From: an uncultured Fimbriimonadaceae bacterium
Lineage (GTDB): Bacteria; Armatimonadota; Fimbriimonadia; Fimbriimonadales; Fimbriimonadaceae
Direction: 5' to 3'
Assembly: GCA_937961665.1 (NCBI GenBank)
Contig: CALGMO010000061.1
Location: forward strand, 1 to 52,648
DNA length: 52,648 nt
Below, piece after piece: positions 34,270-41,537 of this stretch. The notes beneath the pieces were generated by a model. That model did not search any database and had not been told where the DNA came from. It saw only the letters and a program-made list of their open reading frames with translations. The number at the start of each line of letters is the position of its first letter. Positions within the stretch are counted from its first letter, which is position 1. The translations under genes and the position numbers were made by a program.

Positions 34270-35340
34270 GTGCCGAACAACAAGCCGCTCTACCAACAGG
34301 TCCTGGAGGCCCTCGAGCGCGCCATCGAGGTGGGCGAGTGGAAGGTCGGAGAACGACTGCCCGGAGAGCTGCAGCTCGCCGAGCGGTTCGGTGTCTCGTA
34401 CATGACCGTGCGGCACGCGATCCAGCACCTGGACAGCAGCGGGCTGGTGCGCCGCATCCGCGGCAAGGGGGTGTTCGTCGCAGACCCTCCCGAGGATCGG
34501 AGAACCGAGCCGCTGGCCCTTCTGCTTCCGCAGGAGTGGTACAGCATGGACCCCTTCTACTTCCCGTTGATCGTCAAGGGGTTCCAAGCCGAGGCCACGC
34601 TGTTGGGCCGCAGGACCGTGCTCGCAGACCAGTCGGACCGGCCGAACCGCTACGCGGGCTTGATCTCCCAGAAGGTCGCGGCGGTCGCGTGCGTGCTCCT
34701 CGGCCAACCGGATGTCCAAGGCATGCACCAGCTCTTGGATCAGGGGGTGCCGGTGGTCGCCATCAACAAGCATCCCGGCGCCAGGCGGATTCCCACCGTC
34801 GCTCCCGACAACTTCGGAGGCAGCTACAGGGCGACGCGCTACCTCATCGAACTCGGCCATCGGGACCTGCTCTTCCTCGCAGGGCCGAGGGACAGCATCG
34901 ACGCGCAGGAGAGGCGCAAGGGCTTCCAGGAGGCTGTCCGCAGGCACGGCGCCGCCGGAGTCCGCCACCGGATTCTGGAGGGAGGATTTCTCGAGGAGAG
35001 CGGGCTGGAGCGAGGCCGGCTCCTCGCCAGAAGGGCGCAGGCCCCGACCGCGGTCGTCTCCGCCAGTGACGTCTCTGCGATCGGCTTCATCCGGGCCTTG
35101 GCAGAGGCCGGGCTTCGCGTGCCGTCCGACGTGAGCGTCTTCGGCTTCGGGGACTTCCGCATCTCCCCGTACCTGGTCCCCTCCCTTTCGACCGTGCGAA
35201 TCGACCTCGAGCAACTCGGGCGCCGCGCGGTCCAGCTCATGCGAGCCCTGCTCGAGCGAACCCAGCCGGAGTCGGTGACCATCGACTGTCCTCTGATCCT
35301 CCGGGAATCCATCGGCCCGCCCAGGCGCCAAGGGGCCTAG
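34270..35340 (+). CDS. GntR-LacI hybrid transcriptional regulator
   Basis: 356 residues. The N-terminal GntR winged helix (about 5-72) reads [19 protein letters not shown] and ELAQ-type helices ending in [16 protein letters not shown] LacI/periplasmic-binding-protein type effector domain follows (about 78-350) with [21 protein letters not shown]-like and [24 protein letters not shown] segments. Such AraR-type fusions are usually sugar-responsive repressors. GTG start 10 nt after hslU. A perfect 11-bp inverted repeat begins 48 nt after its stop, upstream of the next gene, and is the best candidate operator. The effector is unknown. Confidence 0.9.
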   Translation: MPNNKPLYQQVLEALERAIEVGEWKVGERLPGELQLAERFGVSYMTVRHAIQHLDSSGLVRRIRGKGVFVADPPEDRRTEPLALLLPQEWYSMDPFYFPLIVKGFQAEATLLGRRTVLADQSDRPNRYAGLISQKVAAVACVLLGQPDVQGMHQLLDQGVPVVAINKHPGARRIPTVAPDNFGGSYRATRYLIELGHRDLLFLAGPRDSIDAQERRKGFQEAVRRHGAAGVRHRILEGGFLEESGLERGRLLARRAQAPTAVVSASDVSAIGFIRALAEAGLRVPSDVSVFGFGDFRISPYLVPSLSTVRIDLEQLGRRAVQLMRALLERTQPESVTIDCPLILRESIGPPRRQGA

Positions 35341-35375
35341 CGCCGCGCGATTTGCGCGGCAAAGCTGGAAACCTG

Positions 35376-35384
35376 TGATACACT
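35376..35384 (+). promoter_or_regulatory. Extended -10 promoter of the lipoprotein-pseudopilin unit
   Basis: TGA followed by TACACT forms an extended -10 (TGn-TACACT). The -35 at 17 bp (GCGGCA) is poor. The predicted start of transcription falls inside the operator just downstream. Confidence 0.5.
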
Positions 35385-35388
35385 GGAT

Positions 35389-35414
35389 GCGGAACCTCTC
35401 TATAGAGGTTCCGC
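35389..35414. promoter_or_regulatory. Operator: perfect 11-bp inverted repeat
   Basis: GCGGAACCTCT, 4-nt spacer CTAT, then AGAGGTTCCGC, with no mismatch in the arms. It sits directly after the -10 and before the start codon of the small lipoprotein, so a bound repressor would block initiation. The adjacent GntR-LacI gene is the likely binder. As RNA it could also form a hairpin. Confidence 0.7.
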
Positions 35415-35429
35415 AGAGTGGAGGTGTAC

Positions 35430-35663
35430 GTGGCGAAGCGTGTTGGTCTAGCCTTGGCGTTGCTGTTGGCCGCATTCGGGTGCGAGCGCGACACGAACGT
35501 GATCACTCCCGAGGCTGTCGAGCAGGCGAACAAGCATCGCATCGAGGTCATCGACAAGGATCCGAACATGACCCCCGAGCAGAAGCAGAAGATGAAGCAG
35601 ATGCTCGGGCTCGTCCCCGGCGGCCGGAGGCCCAGCCGAGGTCCGGACAGCGGCACCCGGTAG
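35430..35663 (+). CDS. Small lipoprotein of unknown function
   Basis: 77 residues from GTG 35430, chosen because GGAGG lies 6 nt before it; GTGs at 35418 and 35424 are closer to or upstream of that SD. The signal is [17 protein letters not shown] with the lipobox Cys at 18, so the mature protein would be about 60 residues. It contains [26 protein letters not shown], a charged helix followed by a Gly/Arg/Pro-rich tail. I do not recognise a family. It lies between a perfect operator and a pseudopilin gene 38 nt downstream, and is probably co-transcribed with the latter. Confidence 0.65.
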   Translation: MAKRVGLALALLLAAFGCERDTNVITPEAVEQANKHRIEVIDKDPNMTPEQKQKMKQMLGLVPGGRRPSRGPDSGTR

Positions 35664-35701
35664 GCCTCCCTCCGTGCACCCAACCATCGAGGAGCATCCC
35701 A

Positions 35702-36640
35702 ATGAAGCATGAACCCATCGCGTCCCGAAGCCGAGGCGCATTCACCCTGATCGAGCTGCTGGTGGTGATCGCCATCATCGCCATCCTGGCCGGCATCCTC
35801 TTCCCCGTCTTCGCTCAGGCGAAGGAGGCGGCCAAGAAGACCCAGTCGCTGAGCAACGTCAAGCAGCTGGGCCTGGGCATCATCCAGTACATGGGGGACT
35901 ACGACGACACCTTCCCCATGTCCGAGTACAACCGAGGGAACCACTACGTCTCCTACGCCACCGAGATCTTTCCGTACGTGAAGAACGGCGACCAGTGGAC
36001 CTCGCCCGCCGGTGTGAAGATGGCGCTCGCGTCCGACGGCATCTTCCGCAGTCCGGGGAACCCGATTCCGCGCCGCGCCGGCCCCAACTCGGGGCAGTTC
36101 TCCTACGGCGTGCACATGTCGCTGTTCGTGAGCAACTACTATGAGGACTGGGCCGGGTTCCCCGGCATCGATACCCCGGCCAACCCCGGCGTTCCGGCAT
36201 CCGCGGTGGACGCGCCCGGAGACAAGGTCATGATGATGGAGAAGGGCCTGAACGACCCCGGCGCGGGTTGGAACTACCCGTTCTTCCATGACTGGCAGGC
36301 CATGTGGGTCGGGCGCATCTGCACCGTGCCCGGAGACCCCTCCACCGTGTTCAGGGACGGGGTCGACGCCTACACGCCGGGCAGCGAGGTGTACACGCCC
36401 TACTTCGACAACGACTGCCCGGCGGACTGGTCCGGCGGTTGGGAGTGCGCCGCGCACGCCCGGTACAGGTTCGCCAAGACCAGCCCCATGGTCTTCGTCG
36501 ACGGGCACGCGACGCCGATGAAGAAGGGCGCCATCAAGTGGTTCCAGAACATCTGGGTCGACCGGCGCAACATCAACCACTACAGTTGGTACTACGACTA
36601 CCTCAACGGTAGCGGCTGGGGATTCCCCGGAATCCACTGA
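35702..36640 (+). CDS. Pseudopilin-like protein (prepilin N-terminus, H-X9-DG type)
   Basis: 312 residues. The prepilin peptidase site reads RGA then [16 protein letters not shown], with Ala rather than Gly at -1 and Glu at +5. The hydrophobic helix is followed by [23 protein letters not shown], then a large extracellular domain with Asn/Asp-rich loops and Cys pairs. The C-terminus has [14 protein letters not shown], the usual motif of this family in Planctomycetes and Armatimonadetes. It could be displayed on a type II secretion/type IV pilus-like system. GAGGAG precedes ATG 35702. A strong hairpin follows the stop. Confidence 0.88.
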   Translation: MKHEPIASRSRGAFTLIELLVVIAIIAILAGILFPVFAQAKEAAKKTQSLSNVKQLGLGIIQYMGDYDDTFPMSEYNRGNHYVSYATEIFPYVKNGDQWTSPAGVKMALASDGIFRSPGNPIPRRAGPNSGQFSYGVHMSLFVSNYYEDWAGFPGIDTPANPGVPASAVDAPGDKVMMMEKGLNDPGAGWNYPFFHDWQAMWVGRICTVPGDPSTVFRDGVDAYTPGSEVYTPYFDNDCPADWSGGWECAAHARYRFAKTSPMVFVDGHATPMKKGAIKWFQNIWVDRRNINHYSWYYDYLNGSGWGFPGIH

Positions 36641-36668
36641 CGCCTCCGCAACCCTTCGAGCAGGGCAA

Positions 36669-36692
36669 GGGGCCGGCCTGTCGGCCGGCCCC
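36669..36692. terminator. Shared terminator hairpin between convergent pseudopilin genes
   Basis: GGGGCCGGCC, loop TGTC, GGCCGGCCCC, a perfect 10-bp GC stem between two convergent genes. No T-run follows on either strand, so it may be weak or work with Rho. Confidence 0.6.
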
Positions 36693-36711
36693 TCCGCCCG
36701 TCCGGCCTCCG

Positions 36712-37482
36712 TCAGTCGCAGACCCAGTACCAGGTGTCCTCCCAGGGCTCCGGGTTGCCCGTCGGCTCACCCGACTTCCTGCCCTCGGGATTCACCCGCG
36801 TCTCGTCGAACTGGCCGGCGCTCGTCAGGAACTTGGCGTGCCCGTCGGAGAAGATCACGGTGCCTCCCGTCGAGCTCCACTGCCGGAAGTAGTTGTACGG
36901 CGGGTCGCAGTCATAGCCGTACCGCAGGCAGGTGGTGTCGAACTTCCGCGAGAAGAACGGGAACATCTCCAGCCGGATCTGTCTCGACTCCGCGGGATAC
37001 TCCACCATCCCGTCGGTGACCGTCCAGCCGTAGCTGTACAGCTCGTTGTTCTGGGACGACTCCCCAGGGACGACGCTGAACAGGCACTTGGTGAAGCGGT
37101 ACGAGCTTCCGTAGGCCTTCCAGTAGGTGTCCGCACCGGGAACGTCCTGCGACGTGTACGGGCCCCCCGCATCCAGCGGACTGCGGAAGATGTCCTTCGC
37201 TCCGCTGTAGGCCAGGAGCAGCACCTCGACGCCCTTGTGCCCCGGCTGTCCGGCGGGCGGCTGGCTGTTGTACGCGTAGAAGATCGGCATCGTGTCGTCG
37301 TTGTCGGCGACGTACATCCTCAGCGCCATCCCGATCTGCCGGCCGTTGCTCAGGCAGGCCGTGTTCTTGGCGGCCTCCTTCGCGCGGGCGAAGACGGGGA
37401 ACAGGATGGCGGCGAGGATCGCCACGATGGCGATCACGACGAGCAGCTCGATCAGCGTGAAGCCGAATCGGTGTCCTCTCAT
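36712..37482 (-). CDS. Pseudopilin-like protein under a TPP riboswitch
   Basis: 256 residues. The processing site is RFG then [16 protein letters not shown] (Gly at -1, Glu at +5), followed by [39 protein letters not shown], the standard beginning of this family. The C-terminus has [23 protein letters not shown] precedes ATG 37482. It is related in plan to the pseudopilin at 35702 but not closely alike. It is the only gene between a TPP riboswitch and a terminator, so it appears to be a monocistronic TPP-controlled gene. No thiamine-binding domain can be recognised by eye. Confidence 0.88.
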   Translation of the reverse strand: MRGHRFGFTLIELLVVIAIVAILAAILFPVFARAKEAAKNTACLSNGRQIGMALRMYVADNDDTMPIFYAYNSQPPAGQPGHKGVEVLLLAYSGAKDIFRSPLDAGGPYTSQDVPGADTYWKAYGSSYRFTKCLFSVVPGESSQNNELYSYGWTVTDGMVEYPAESRQIRLEMFPFFSRKFDTTCLRYGYDCDPPYNYFRQWSSTGGTVIFSDGHAKFLTSAGQFDETRVNPEGRKSGEPTGNPEPWEDTWYWVCD

Positions 37483-37501
37483 GTCGGTGCCTCCTCGGTC
37501 G

Positions 37502-37535
37502 AAAGGCCGTCACCGATTGCGCGGGGACGGCCCTT
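37502..37535 (-). terminator. Predicted attenuator hairpin of the TPP riboswitch
   Basis: Reading on the minus strand, AAGGGCCGTC (37535-37526) pairs with GACGGCCTTT (37511-37502), 10 bp with one G-U. The loop contains GCGCAATC (37522-37515), which is the exact complement of GATTGCGC at the 3' end of the riboswitch (37562-37555). The two pairings look mutually exclusive, giving a plausible switch. The T-run is only TTT. Confidence 0.5.
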
Positions 37536-37555
37536 CTTCCAAAGCGGCCCGACTG

Positions 37556-37639
37556 CGCAATCCCTACGCCGGCATTACCCGGATCAGGTTCAGGGGTCTT
37601 CCCTCTCGGGAACTCTCAGCCTTTCGGCTCCCCCTTGCG
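37556..37639 (-). ncRNA. TPP riboswitch (THI element) aptamer
   Basis: On the minus strand: P1 CGCAA (37639-37635) with TTGCG (37560-37556); P2 GGGG (37634-37631) with CCCC (37596-37593); P3 AGCC-GAAA-GGCT; the conserved CTGAGAG at 37619-37613; an extra TTCCC-GAGA-GGGAA stem (37612-37599); then the invariant CTGATCCGGGTAATGCCGG and CGTAGGGA (37587-37561). These are the most conserved blocks of the class, in the right order. It binds thiamine pyrophosphate. It lies between rsmG and a pseudopilin gene, both on the same strand. Confidence 0.93.
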
Positions 37640-37659
37640 TGCGGCCTTTCGCCACCCTT

Positions 37660-37665
37660 ATTATA
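37660..37665 (-). promoter_or_regulatory. -10 element for the TPP riboswitch transcript
   Basis: Perfect TATAAT about 20 nt before the aptamer and 9 nt after the rsmG stop, with no recognisable -35. Transcription would start near 37653, just before the P1 stem. Confidence 0.6.
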
Positions 37666-37673
37666 CGCCCGTG

Positions 37674-38354
37674 TCAGGACCCGATCGGCCGACGACGGAT
37701 CTCGGCCCAGGACCGGGGATACCGACGAGGCGTCGCCGCAACCTTGCGGTACACCGGAAAGACCCTCGCCGCGCCCGACGGCGCGAGCTCCGTCTCCCAG
37801 ACCTCCGCGAGCTCCAGGCCGAGCTCGCCGCAGGGGCAGTCGCGGATCGCCCCGAGGTCGCTCGCCGTGCGCATCGGCACCACGATCCCGCCCACGGCGC
37901 AGGCCGGCGCGCTGAGCTCCAGCTGCACCGCCAGGGGAGCCACCGCCCGGCCGGTCACCAGCCCAAAGCGCTCCCGGACGCCCCAAGTTTCTGCCCGGTC
38001 GCAGACCGGCTTGACGTTCGCCGGCCGGTGCCTCGCCAGAAAGCCGATCATCTTGCCGGAGGAGTCCAGTCCGACCCAAGAGGAGTCCGGCCGCGCGATC
38101 GCCAGAGGCACGCACGGGAAGCCGGGCCCGCAGCCGATGTCCAGAGCCTCGGCGCCCTCCGGCACTCGGGAGTGGATCAGCATGGAGTCCAGAAAGTGCC
38201 GGACCCAGCACTCCTCGCGCGGAACGCGGGTCAGGTTGCGGACCGCGCCCTCGCGGTACAGAGCCTCCTCGAAGCGCTCAAGGGCGTCCAACTGGCCGTC
38301 GTCGAGCGACAGACCGATCCGCCGGCACTCCTCCGCAAGCCGCTCCCGATCCAC
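37674..38354 (-). CDS. rsmG: 16S rRNA (guanine527-N7)-methyltransferase
   Basis: 226 residues from GTG 38354 (VDRERLAEECRRIGL). SAM-dependent methylation of 16S rRNA. EALDIGCGPGFPCVPLAIARPDSSWVGLDSSGKMIGFL is motif I and following, and GRAVAPLAVQLELSAPAC corresponds to the substrate loop. The frame is open farther upstream to an ATG at 38414, but that would run through the divergent sigma-factor promoter region. TAGAGT lies 8 nt before the GTG and there is no SD. Confidence 0.88.
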   Translation of the reverse strand: MDRERLAEECRRIGLSLDDGQLDALERFEEALYREGAVRNLTRVPREECWVRHFLDSMLIHSRVPEGAEALDIGCGPGFPCVPLAIARPDSSWVGLDSSGKMIGFLARHRPANVKPVCDRAETWGVRERFGLVTGRAVAPLAVQLELSAPACAVGGIVVPMRTASDLGAIRDCPCGELGLELAEVWETELAPSGAARVFPVYRKVAATPRRYPRSWAEIRRRPIGS

Positions 38355-38362
38355 GAACCCGC

Positions 38363-38368
38363 ACTCTA
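38363..38368 (-). promoter_or_regulatory. -10-like element of leaderless type (rsmG)
   Basis: TAGAGT, 8 nt, then GTG at 38354; no SD. Confidence 0.4.
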
Positions 38369-38379
38369 CTCCATTCTTG

Positions 38380-38414
38380 TACAGTGAGTGAACGATCGTG
38401 CCCGTCGAGGGCAC
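38380..38414 (+). promoter_or_regulatory. Promoter and leader repeat of the ECF sigma operon
   Basis: TACAGT (38380-38385) is a -10-like element about 48 nt before ATG 38433. GTGCCC-GTCGA-GGGCAC (38398-38414) is a perfect 6-bp inverted repeat in the leader. The gene itself has GAGAGG as SD. Confidence 0.4.
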
Positions 38415-38432
38415 TCACAGGTTGAGAGGACA

Positions 38433-38942
38433 ATGGACCCCCTCGTGGAGCGAGCGAAGAGAGGCGACCGGGAAGCAACGGCCGAGCTGGTGCGGCGGAG
38501 TTACGACGCCGTGTACCGGTTCTGCGCGCGGCGAGTGGGAACGGAGTCGGCAAAGGACGTGGCGCAAGAGACGTTCCTGACGGCGTGCCGCTCGCTGCGG
38601 CGGTACGAAGGCCGCTCTTCCTTCGAGGTCTGGCTGTTCGGGATTGCACACAACCTCTGCCGCAAGGCCAAGCGTTCCCCGACGCCCGTGAGCCCCACCG
38701 ACGCCTGGCGATGCGAGCCTACGACGGAAGAGTCCTGGCTCGACCGGCGGGCGCTGGTGGAGGCTCTCGGCAGCCTCAGCGGCGAGCACCTCGAGGTGGT
38801 CCTGCTCCACGAGGTGGAGGGACTCACCTACGAGGAGGCGGCGCAGGTTCTCGGCGTCCCGGCCGGAACCGTGAAGAGCCGCCTCCACCACGCCTTCGCC
38901 AAGCTGAGAGCCTCCCTCCAAGCGCAGGGGGTGACCCGATGA
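38433..38942 (+). CDS. ECF-type RNA polymerase sigma factor
   Basis: 169 residues with only regions 2 and 4, hence ECF. Region 2 spans about 5-70 (AVYRFCARRVG, DVAQETFLTACRSLRRYEGRSSFEVWLFGIAHNLCR) and region 4 about 107-160 (ALGSLSGEHLEVVLLHEVEGLTYEEAAQVLGVPAGTVKSRLHHA). Its stop overlaps the start of the anti-sigma-like gene (ATGA), the usual arrangement of an ECF factor and its inhibitor. It is divergent from rsmG. Release by a site-2 protease such as the RseP at 27260 is possible but unproven. Confidence 0.92.
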   Translation: MDPLVERAKRGDREATAELVRRSYDAVYRFCARRVGTESAKDVAQETFLTACRSLRRYEGRSSFEVWLFGIAHNLCRKAKRSPTPVSPTDAWRCEPTTEESWLDRRALVEALGSLSGEHLEVVLLHEVEGLTYEEAAQVLGVPAGTVKSRLHHAFAKLRASLQAQGVTR

Positions 38943-40042
38943 ACGTGCGAGAGAACCTCAAGGCGTTCCTGGACGGCGAGCTGCCCGAGGACCAGGCGGC
39001 CGAGGTGCGGCGGGCGCTGGAACAGGACGCGACGCTTCGACAGGAGCTGGAAGACATGAGAATGCTGGGACTCGAAATCCGCAAGGCGGCGGCCCATCCC
39101 GATCCCGTCGGCGTGGAGGAGGCGATCGGCCGCATCGCCACCCCCGTCCGGCCGTGGGTCCGCAGACCGATGCTCGCGCTCTCGGGCATCGCCGCGCTGG
39201 CGCTTCTCATCGCGATGGTCGGCCTCCTCAACCGAGCCCGAGGAGACACCCCAGCGGCCGAAAGCGCCGCCGGCGCCGACCTCGCGGTGAAGTCCTTTGC
39301 GCCGATGGCCGAGTCGTCGGTCGGAGCGCCGGGACGCGCGGGAGAGGAGATCGCGGCCTACGGCGCGGCCGGGGTGTTCCCCGAGCGCATGGTGGTCCGA
39401 ACGGCGGACATCCGCCTGAAGGCCGACGACGCGGCCGCTGCCATGCAGAAGGCGATCGATCTTGCCAAGAGCCTCGGCGGCTATGCGGCCGCCAGCGGCA
39501 TCAGCCGCGAGAACGAGCGATCGGCCCCCGTGGGCACCGCCACGCTCCGAGTCCCCGAGAGAAGCTTCGACCGCGCCCTCGACCAGCTGCGGGCGCTCGG
39601 AGAGGTTCTCTCGGAGAACTCGAACAGCGACGACGTCACCCTGCAGCACGCCGACGTGTCCGCCCGCTTGAAGGTGCTGCGCGCCGAGGAGCAGCAGTAC
39701 GTCACTCTCCTGGGCGCCGCCAAGACGATCGGGCAGGTGCTGCAGGTTCGAGAGAGACTGAACCAGGTCCGCCAGGAGATCGAGAGCCTGGACGCCCAGC
39801 GCAGGACGCTCGAGCGGCAGGCGGCGCTGTCCACGATCACCGCCACCTTCATCCAGCGGGCGGCGGTCGGCCAGCCGGAGCCGAGCCAGGGCTGGGCCGC
39901 AGAGGCGTGGGCAAGCGCCGTCAACGGCTTGGCCGCAGCCTTCCGTTGGCTCGGCTCGGCCGCCATCTTCCTGTTCGTGTATTCCCCGCTGTGGCTGCCC
40001 GTTCTTCTTCTGGCGGCCTACCTCGCTCGCCGGCTGAAGTAA
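38939..40042 (+). CDS. Anti-sigma factor-like / DUF4349 fusion protein
   Basis: 367 residues. The first 60 (NLKAFLDGELPEDQAAEVRRALEQD) resemble the anti-sigma domain that holds ECF factors, without the zinc-binding HxxxCxxC. A transmembrane helix at about 80-97 follows, then a DUF4349 domain (about 145-330) with a coiled coil at LKVLRAEEQQYVTLLGAAKTIGQVLQVRERLNQVRQEIESLDAQ, and a C-terminal hydrophobic segment. Translation is coupled to the sigma gene. Topology would place DUF4349 outside as a possible sensor. Its DUF4349 half is clearly paralogous to the next gene. Confidence 0.78.
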   Translation: MNVRENLKAFLDGELPEDQAAEVRRALEQDATLRQELEDMRMLGLEIRKAAAHPDPVGVEEAIGRIATPVRPWVRRPMLALSGIAALALLIAMVGLLNRARGDTPAAESAAGADLAVKSFAPMAESSVGAPGRAGEEIAAYGAAGVFPERMVVRTADIRLKADDAAAAMQKAIDLAKSLGGYAAASGISRENERSAPVGTATLRVPERSFDRALDQLRALGEVLSENSNSDDVTLQHADVSARLKVLRAEEQQYVTLLGAAKTIGQVLQVRERLNQVRQEIESLDAQRRTLERQAALSTITATFIQRAAVGQPEPSQGWAAEAWASAVNGLAAAFRWLGSAAIFLFVYSPLWLPVLLLAAYLARRLK

Positions 40043-40122
40043 GCTGGGGGCAACAGGCGGGTGCTGGGTTGGCCTCCGGCCTCACGGGGGCCTTCCCCAG
40101 CCATCCTCCCCAGGGGGCGATC

Positions 40123-40965
40123 GTGGCGCGATTCGTGTTGTTCGCTGTCTTGGCGGCCCTGCTCCTCGGGTGCGGGGGCGGAGGCCAGAGCGGCGCGGGC
40201 CCGGCGGTCCCGCCCCCAGCCGATCGGCCGGCGACGGATTCCGGCGAGATCCAGCGGGTGGTGGTCCGCCGGGCGAACCTCCGCGTGCGCGTCGAGAGCG
40301 CCGAAAGGGCCCTTCTGGCCGCGCGCAGCCTGGCGACGGAGATGGGCGGGTACGTCGAGTCGGGCGGGGTGTTCAACCAAGAGACCGATACGCCTTCCGC
40401 CCAGGCGGTTCTGCGAATTCCCGAGGCCCGCTTCGACGAGGCCATCGACCGGCTGAAGGCGCTCGGAACGCGAGAGTTCGAGAGGATCGAGAGCGAGGAC
40501 GTCACGCTCAAGGCCACCGACCTCGACGCCCGCCTGACGGTGCTCCGGGCCGAAGAGCGGCAGTACCTCGAGCTGCTCTCCAAGGCTCGGACGGTGGACG
40601 AGGTGCTCAGCGTCCGCCAGCGCCTCGGCGAGGTTCGGCAGCAGGTCGAAAGCCTGGACGCCCAACGGAAGGTCCTGCGCAACCAAGCCTCCTTCTCCAC
40701 GATCGACGTCGAGTTCGTGCAGCGGATCGGCTTCGGGATGGGCGGGCGCAGCGGCTGGATCGCCGAGGCGTGGTTCGGAGCTTGGAACGCGCTGTTCGCG
40801 GTTCTCCGGTGGCTCGTGCAGCTGGCCGTCGTGGTGGTGGTCTTCTCGGTGATCTGGGTGCCGATCGTGCTGCTGGTTCGCTGGTCGAGAAGCAGGCCCG
40901 GCCGGCGTCCCCCGCCTCCGCCGCCGGACTCTGCTCCCGATCCAGGTGACTCCGCCGAGCAGTAA
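40123..40965 (+). CDS. DUF4349 lipoprotein
   Basis: 280 residues from GTG 40123, preceded by AGGGGG at 5 nt. The signal is ARFVLFAVLAALLLGC, lipobox Cys at 17. The DUF4349 region is parallel to that of the anti-sigma fusion: RIPEARFDEAIDRLKALG against RVPERSFDRALDQLRALG, and VRQRLGEVRQQVESLDAQRK against VRERLNQVRQEIESLDAQRR. A transmembrane segment near 230-255 and a Pro/Arg-rich tail follow. So it is a tandem duplicate whose anti-sigma part has been replaced by a lipid anchor. Function unknown. Confidence 0.82.
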   Translation: MARFVLFAVLAALLLGCGGGGQSGAGPAVPPPADRPATDSGEIQRVVVRRANLRVRVESAERALLAARSLATEMGGYVESGGVFNQETDTPSAQAVLRIPEARFDEAIDRLKALGTREFERIESEDVTLKATDLDARLTVLRAEERQYLELLSKARTVDEVLSVRQRLGEVRQQVESLDAQRKVLRNQASFSTIDVEFVQRIGFGMGGRSGWIAEAWFGAWNALFAVLRWLVQLAVVVVVFSVIWVPIVLLVRWSRSRPGRRPPPPPPDSAPDPGDSAEQ

Positions 40966-40968
40966 ACT
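40963..40968 (+). promoter_or_regulatory. -10-like element of leaderless type (PAP2 gene), may be chance
   Basis: TAAACT, 8 nt, then TTG at 40977. Its TAA is the stop codon of the preceding gene. Confidence 0.3.
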
Positions 40969-40976
40969 GGCTGCCG

Positions 40977-41516
40977 TTGCTCGAGGCCGTCCGCGACGCC
41001 GACTTCGCTCTGCTCCGCGCCATCCATCTGGGGTGGCGCTCGTCCCTGCTCGACCCGCTCTTCTGGGTTCTGAGCTACACGGGCCTGGGTCAGATCCAGT
41101 TGGCCGCGCTCGCCCTGGCGGCGTGGAGGAGGCCCGCGGTCAGGCCCAGACTGCCGTACCTGCTGGGAGCCTTCGCAGCCTCGGGGATCCTCAACTCGGT
41201 CCTCAAGGATCTGTTCGATCGCGAACGCCCCAGCCTCGTGGCATGGACCCTCCCGCAGGAGCCGTTCCGGTTCGGCAGCTTCCCGAGCGGGCACACGGTG
41301 ACCAGCTTCGCCCTCGCCGTCTGCGCCGCGCTGATGCTCCGCGACCGACGGGGCTGGCCGCTGATCCTGTGGGCGGTCGGCGTGGCTCTCAGCAGGGTCT
41401 ATCGGGGGGTGCACTGGCCGAGCGACGTTCTGGCCGCTGCGGCGCTCGGATCCGTCGTGGGCGCGGCGTGCGCTTGGCTCGCCGAGGTGCGGCTCGCCCG
41501 CAGGGCCGCTACCTGA
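40977..41516 (+). CDS. PAP2 superfamily phosphatase
   Basis: 179 residues, integral membrane, five to six helices. All three PAP2 motifs are seen: KDLFDRERPS (K-x6-RP), GSFPSGHT (PSGH) and SRVYRGVHWPSD (SR-x5-H-x3-D). Typical substrates are undecaprenyl diphosphate or phosphatidic acid. TTG start, no SD, 11 nt after the DUF4349 lipoprotein. Membership in the sigma operon suggests an envelope-stress link, which is inference. It is convergent with ilvA. Confidence 0.85.
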   Translation: MLEAVRDADFALLRAIHLGWRSSLLDPLFWVLSYTGLGQIQLAALALAAWRRPAVRPRLPYLLGAFAASGILNSVLKDLFDRERPSLVAWTLPQEPFRFGSFPSGHTVTSFALAVCAALMLRDRRGWPLILWAVGVALSRVYRGVHWPSDVLAAAALGSVVGAACAWLAEVRLARRAAT

Positions 41517-41537
41517 CGACCGTCCCTCGGCCCGGCC

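Noticed and set aside
38354-38414. Longer rsmG starting at 38414
   Set aside because: The extension would cover the divergent sigma promoter and repeat, and the added residues do not match the usual RsmG N-terminus.
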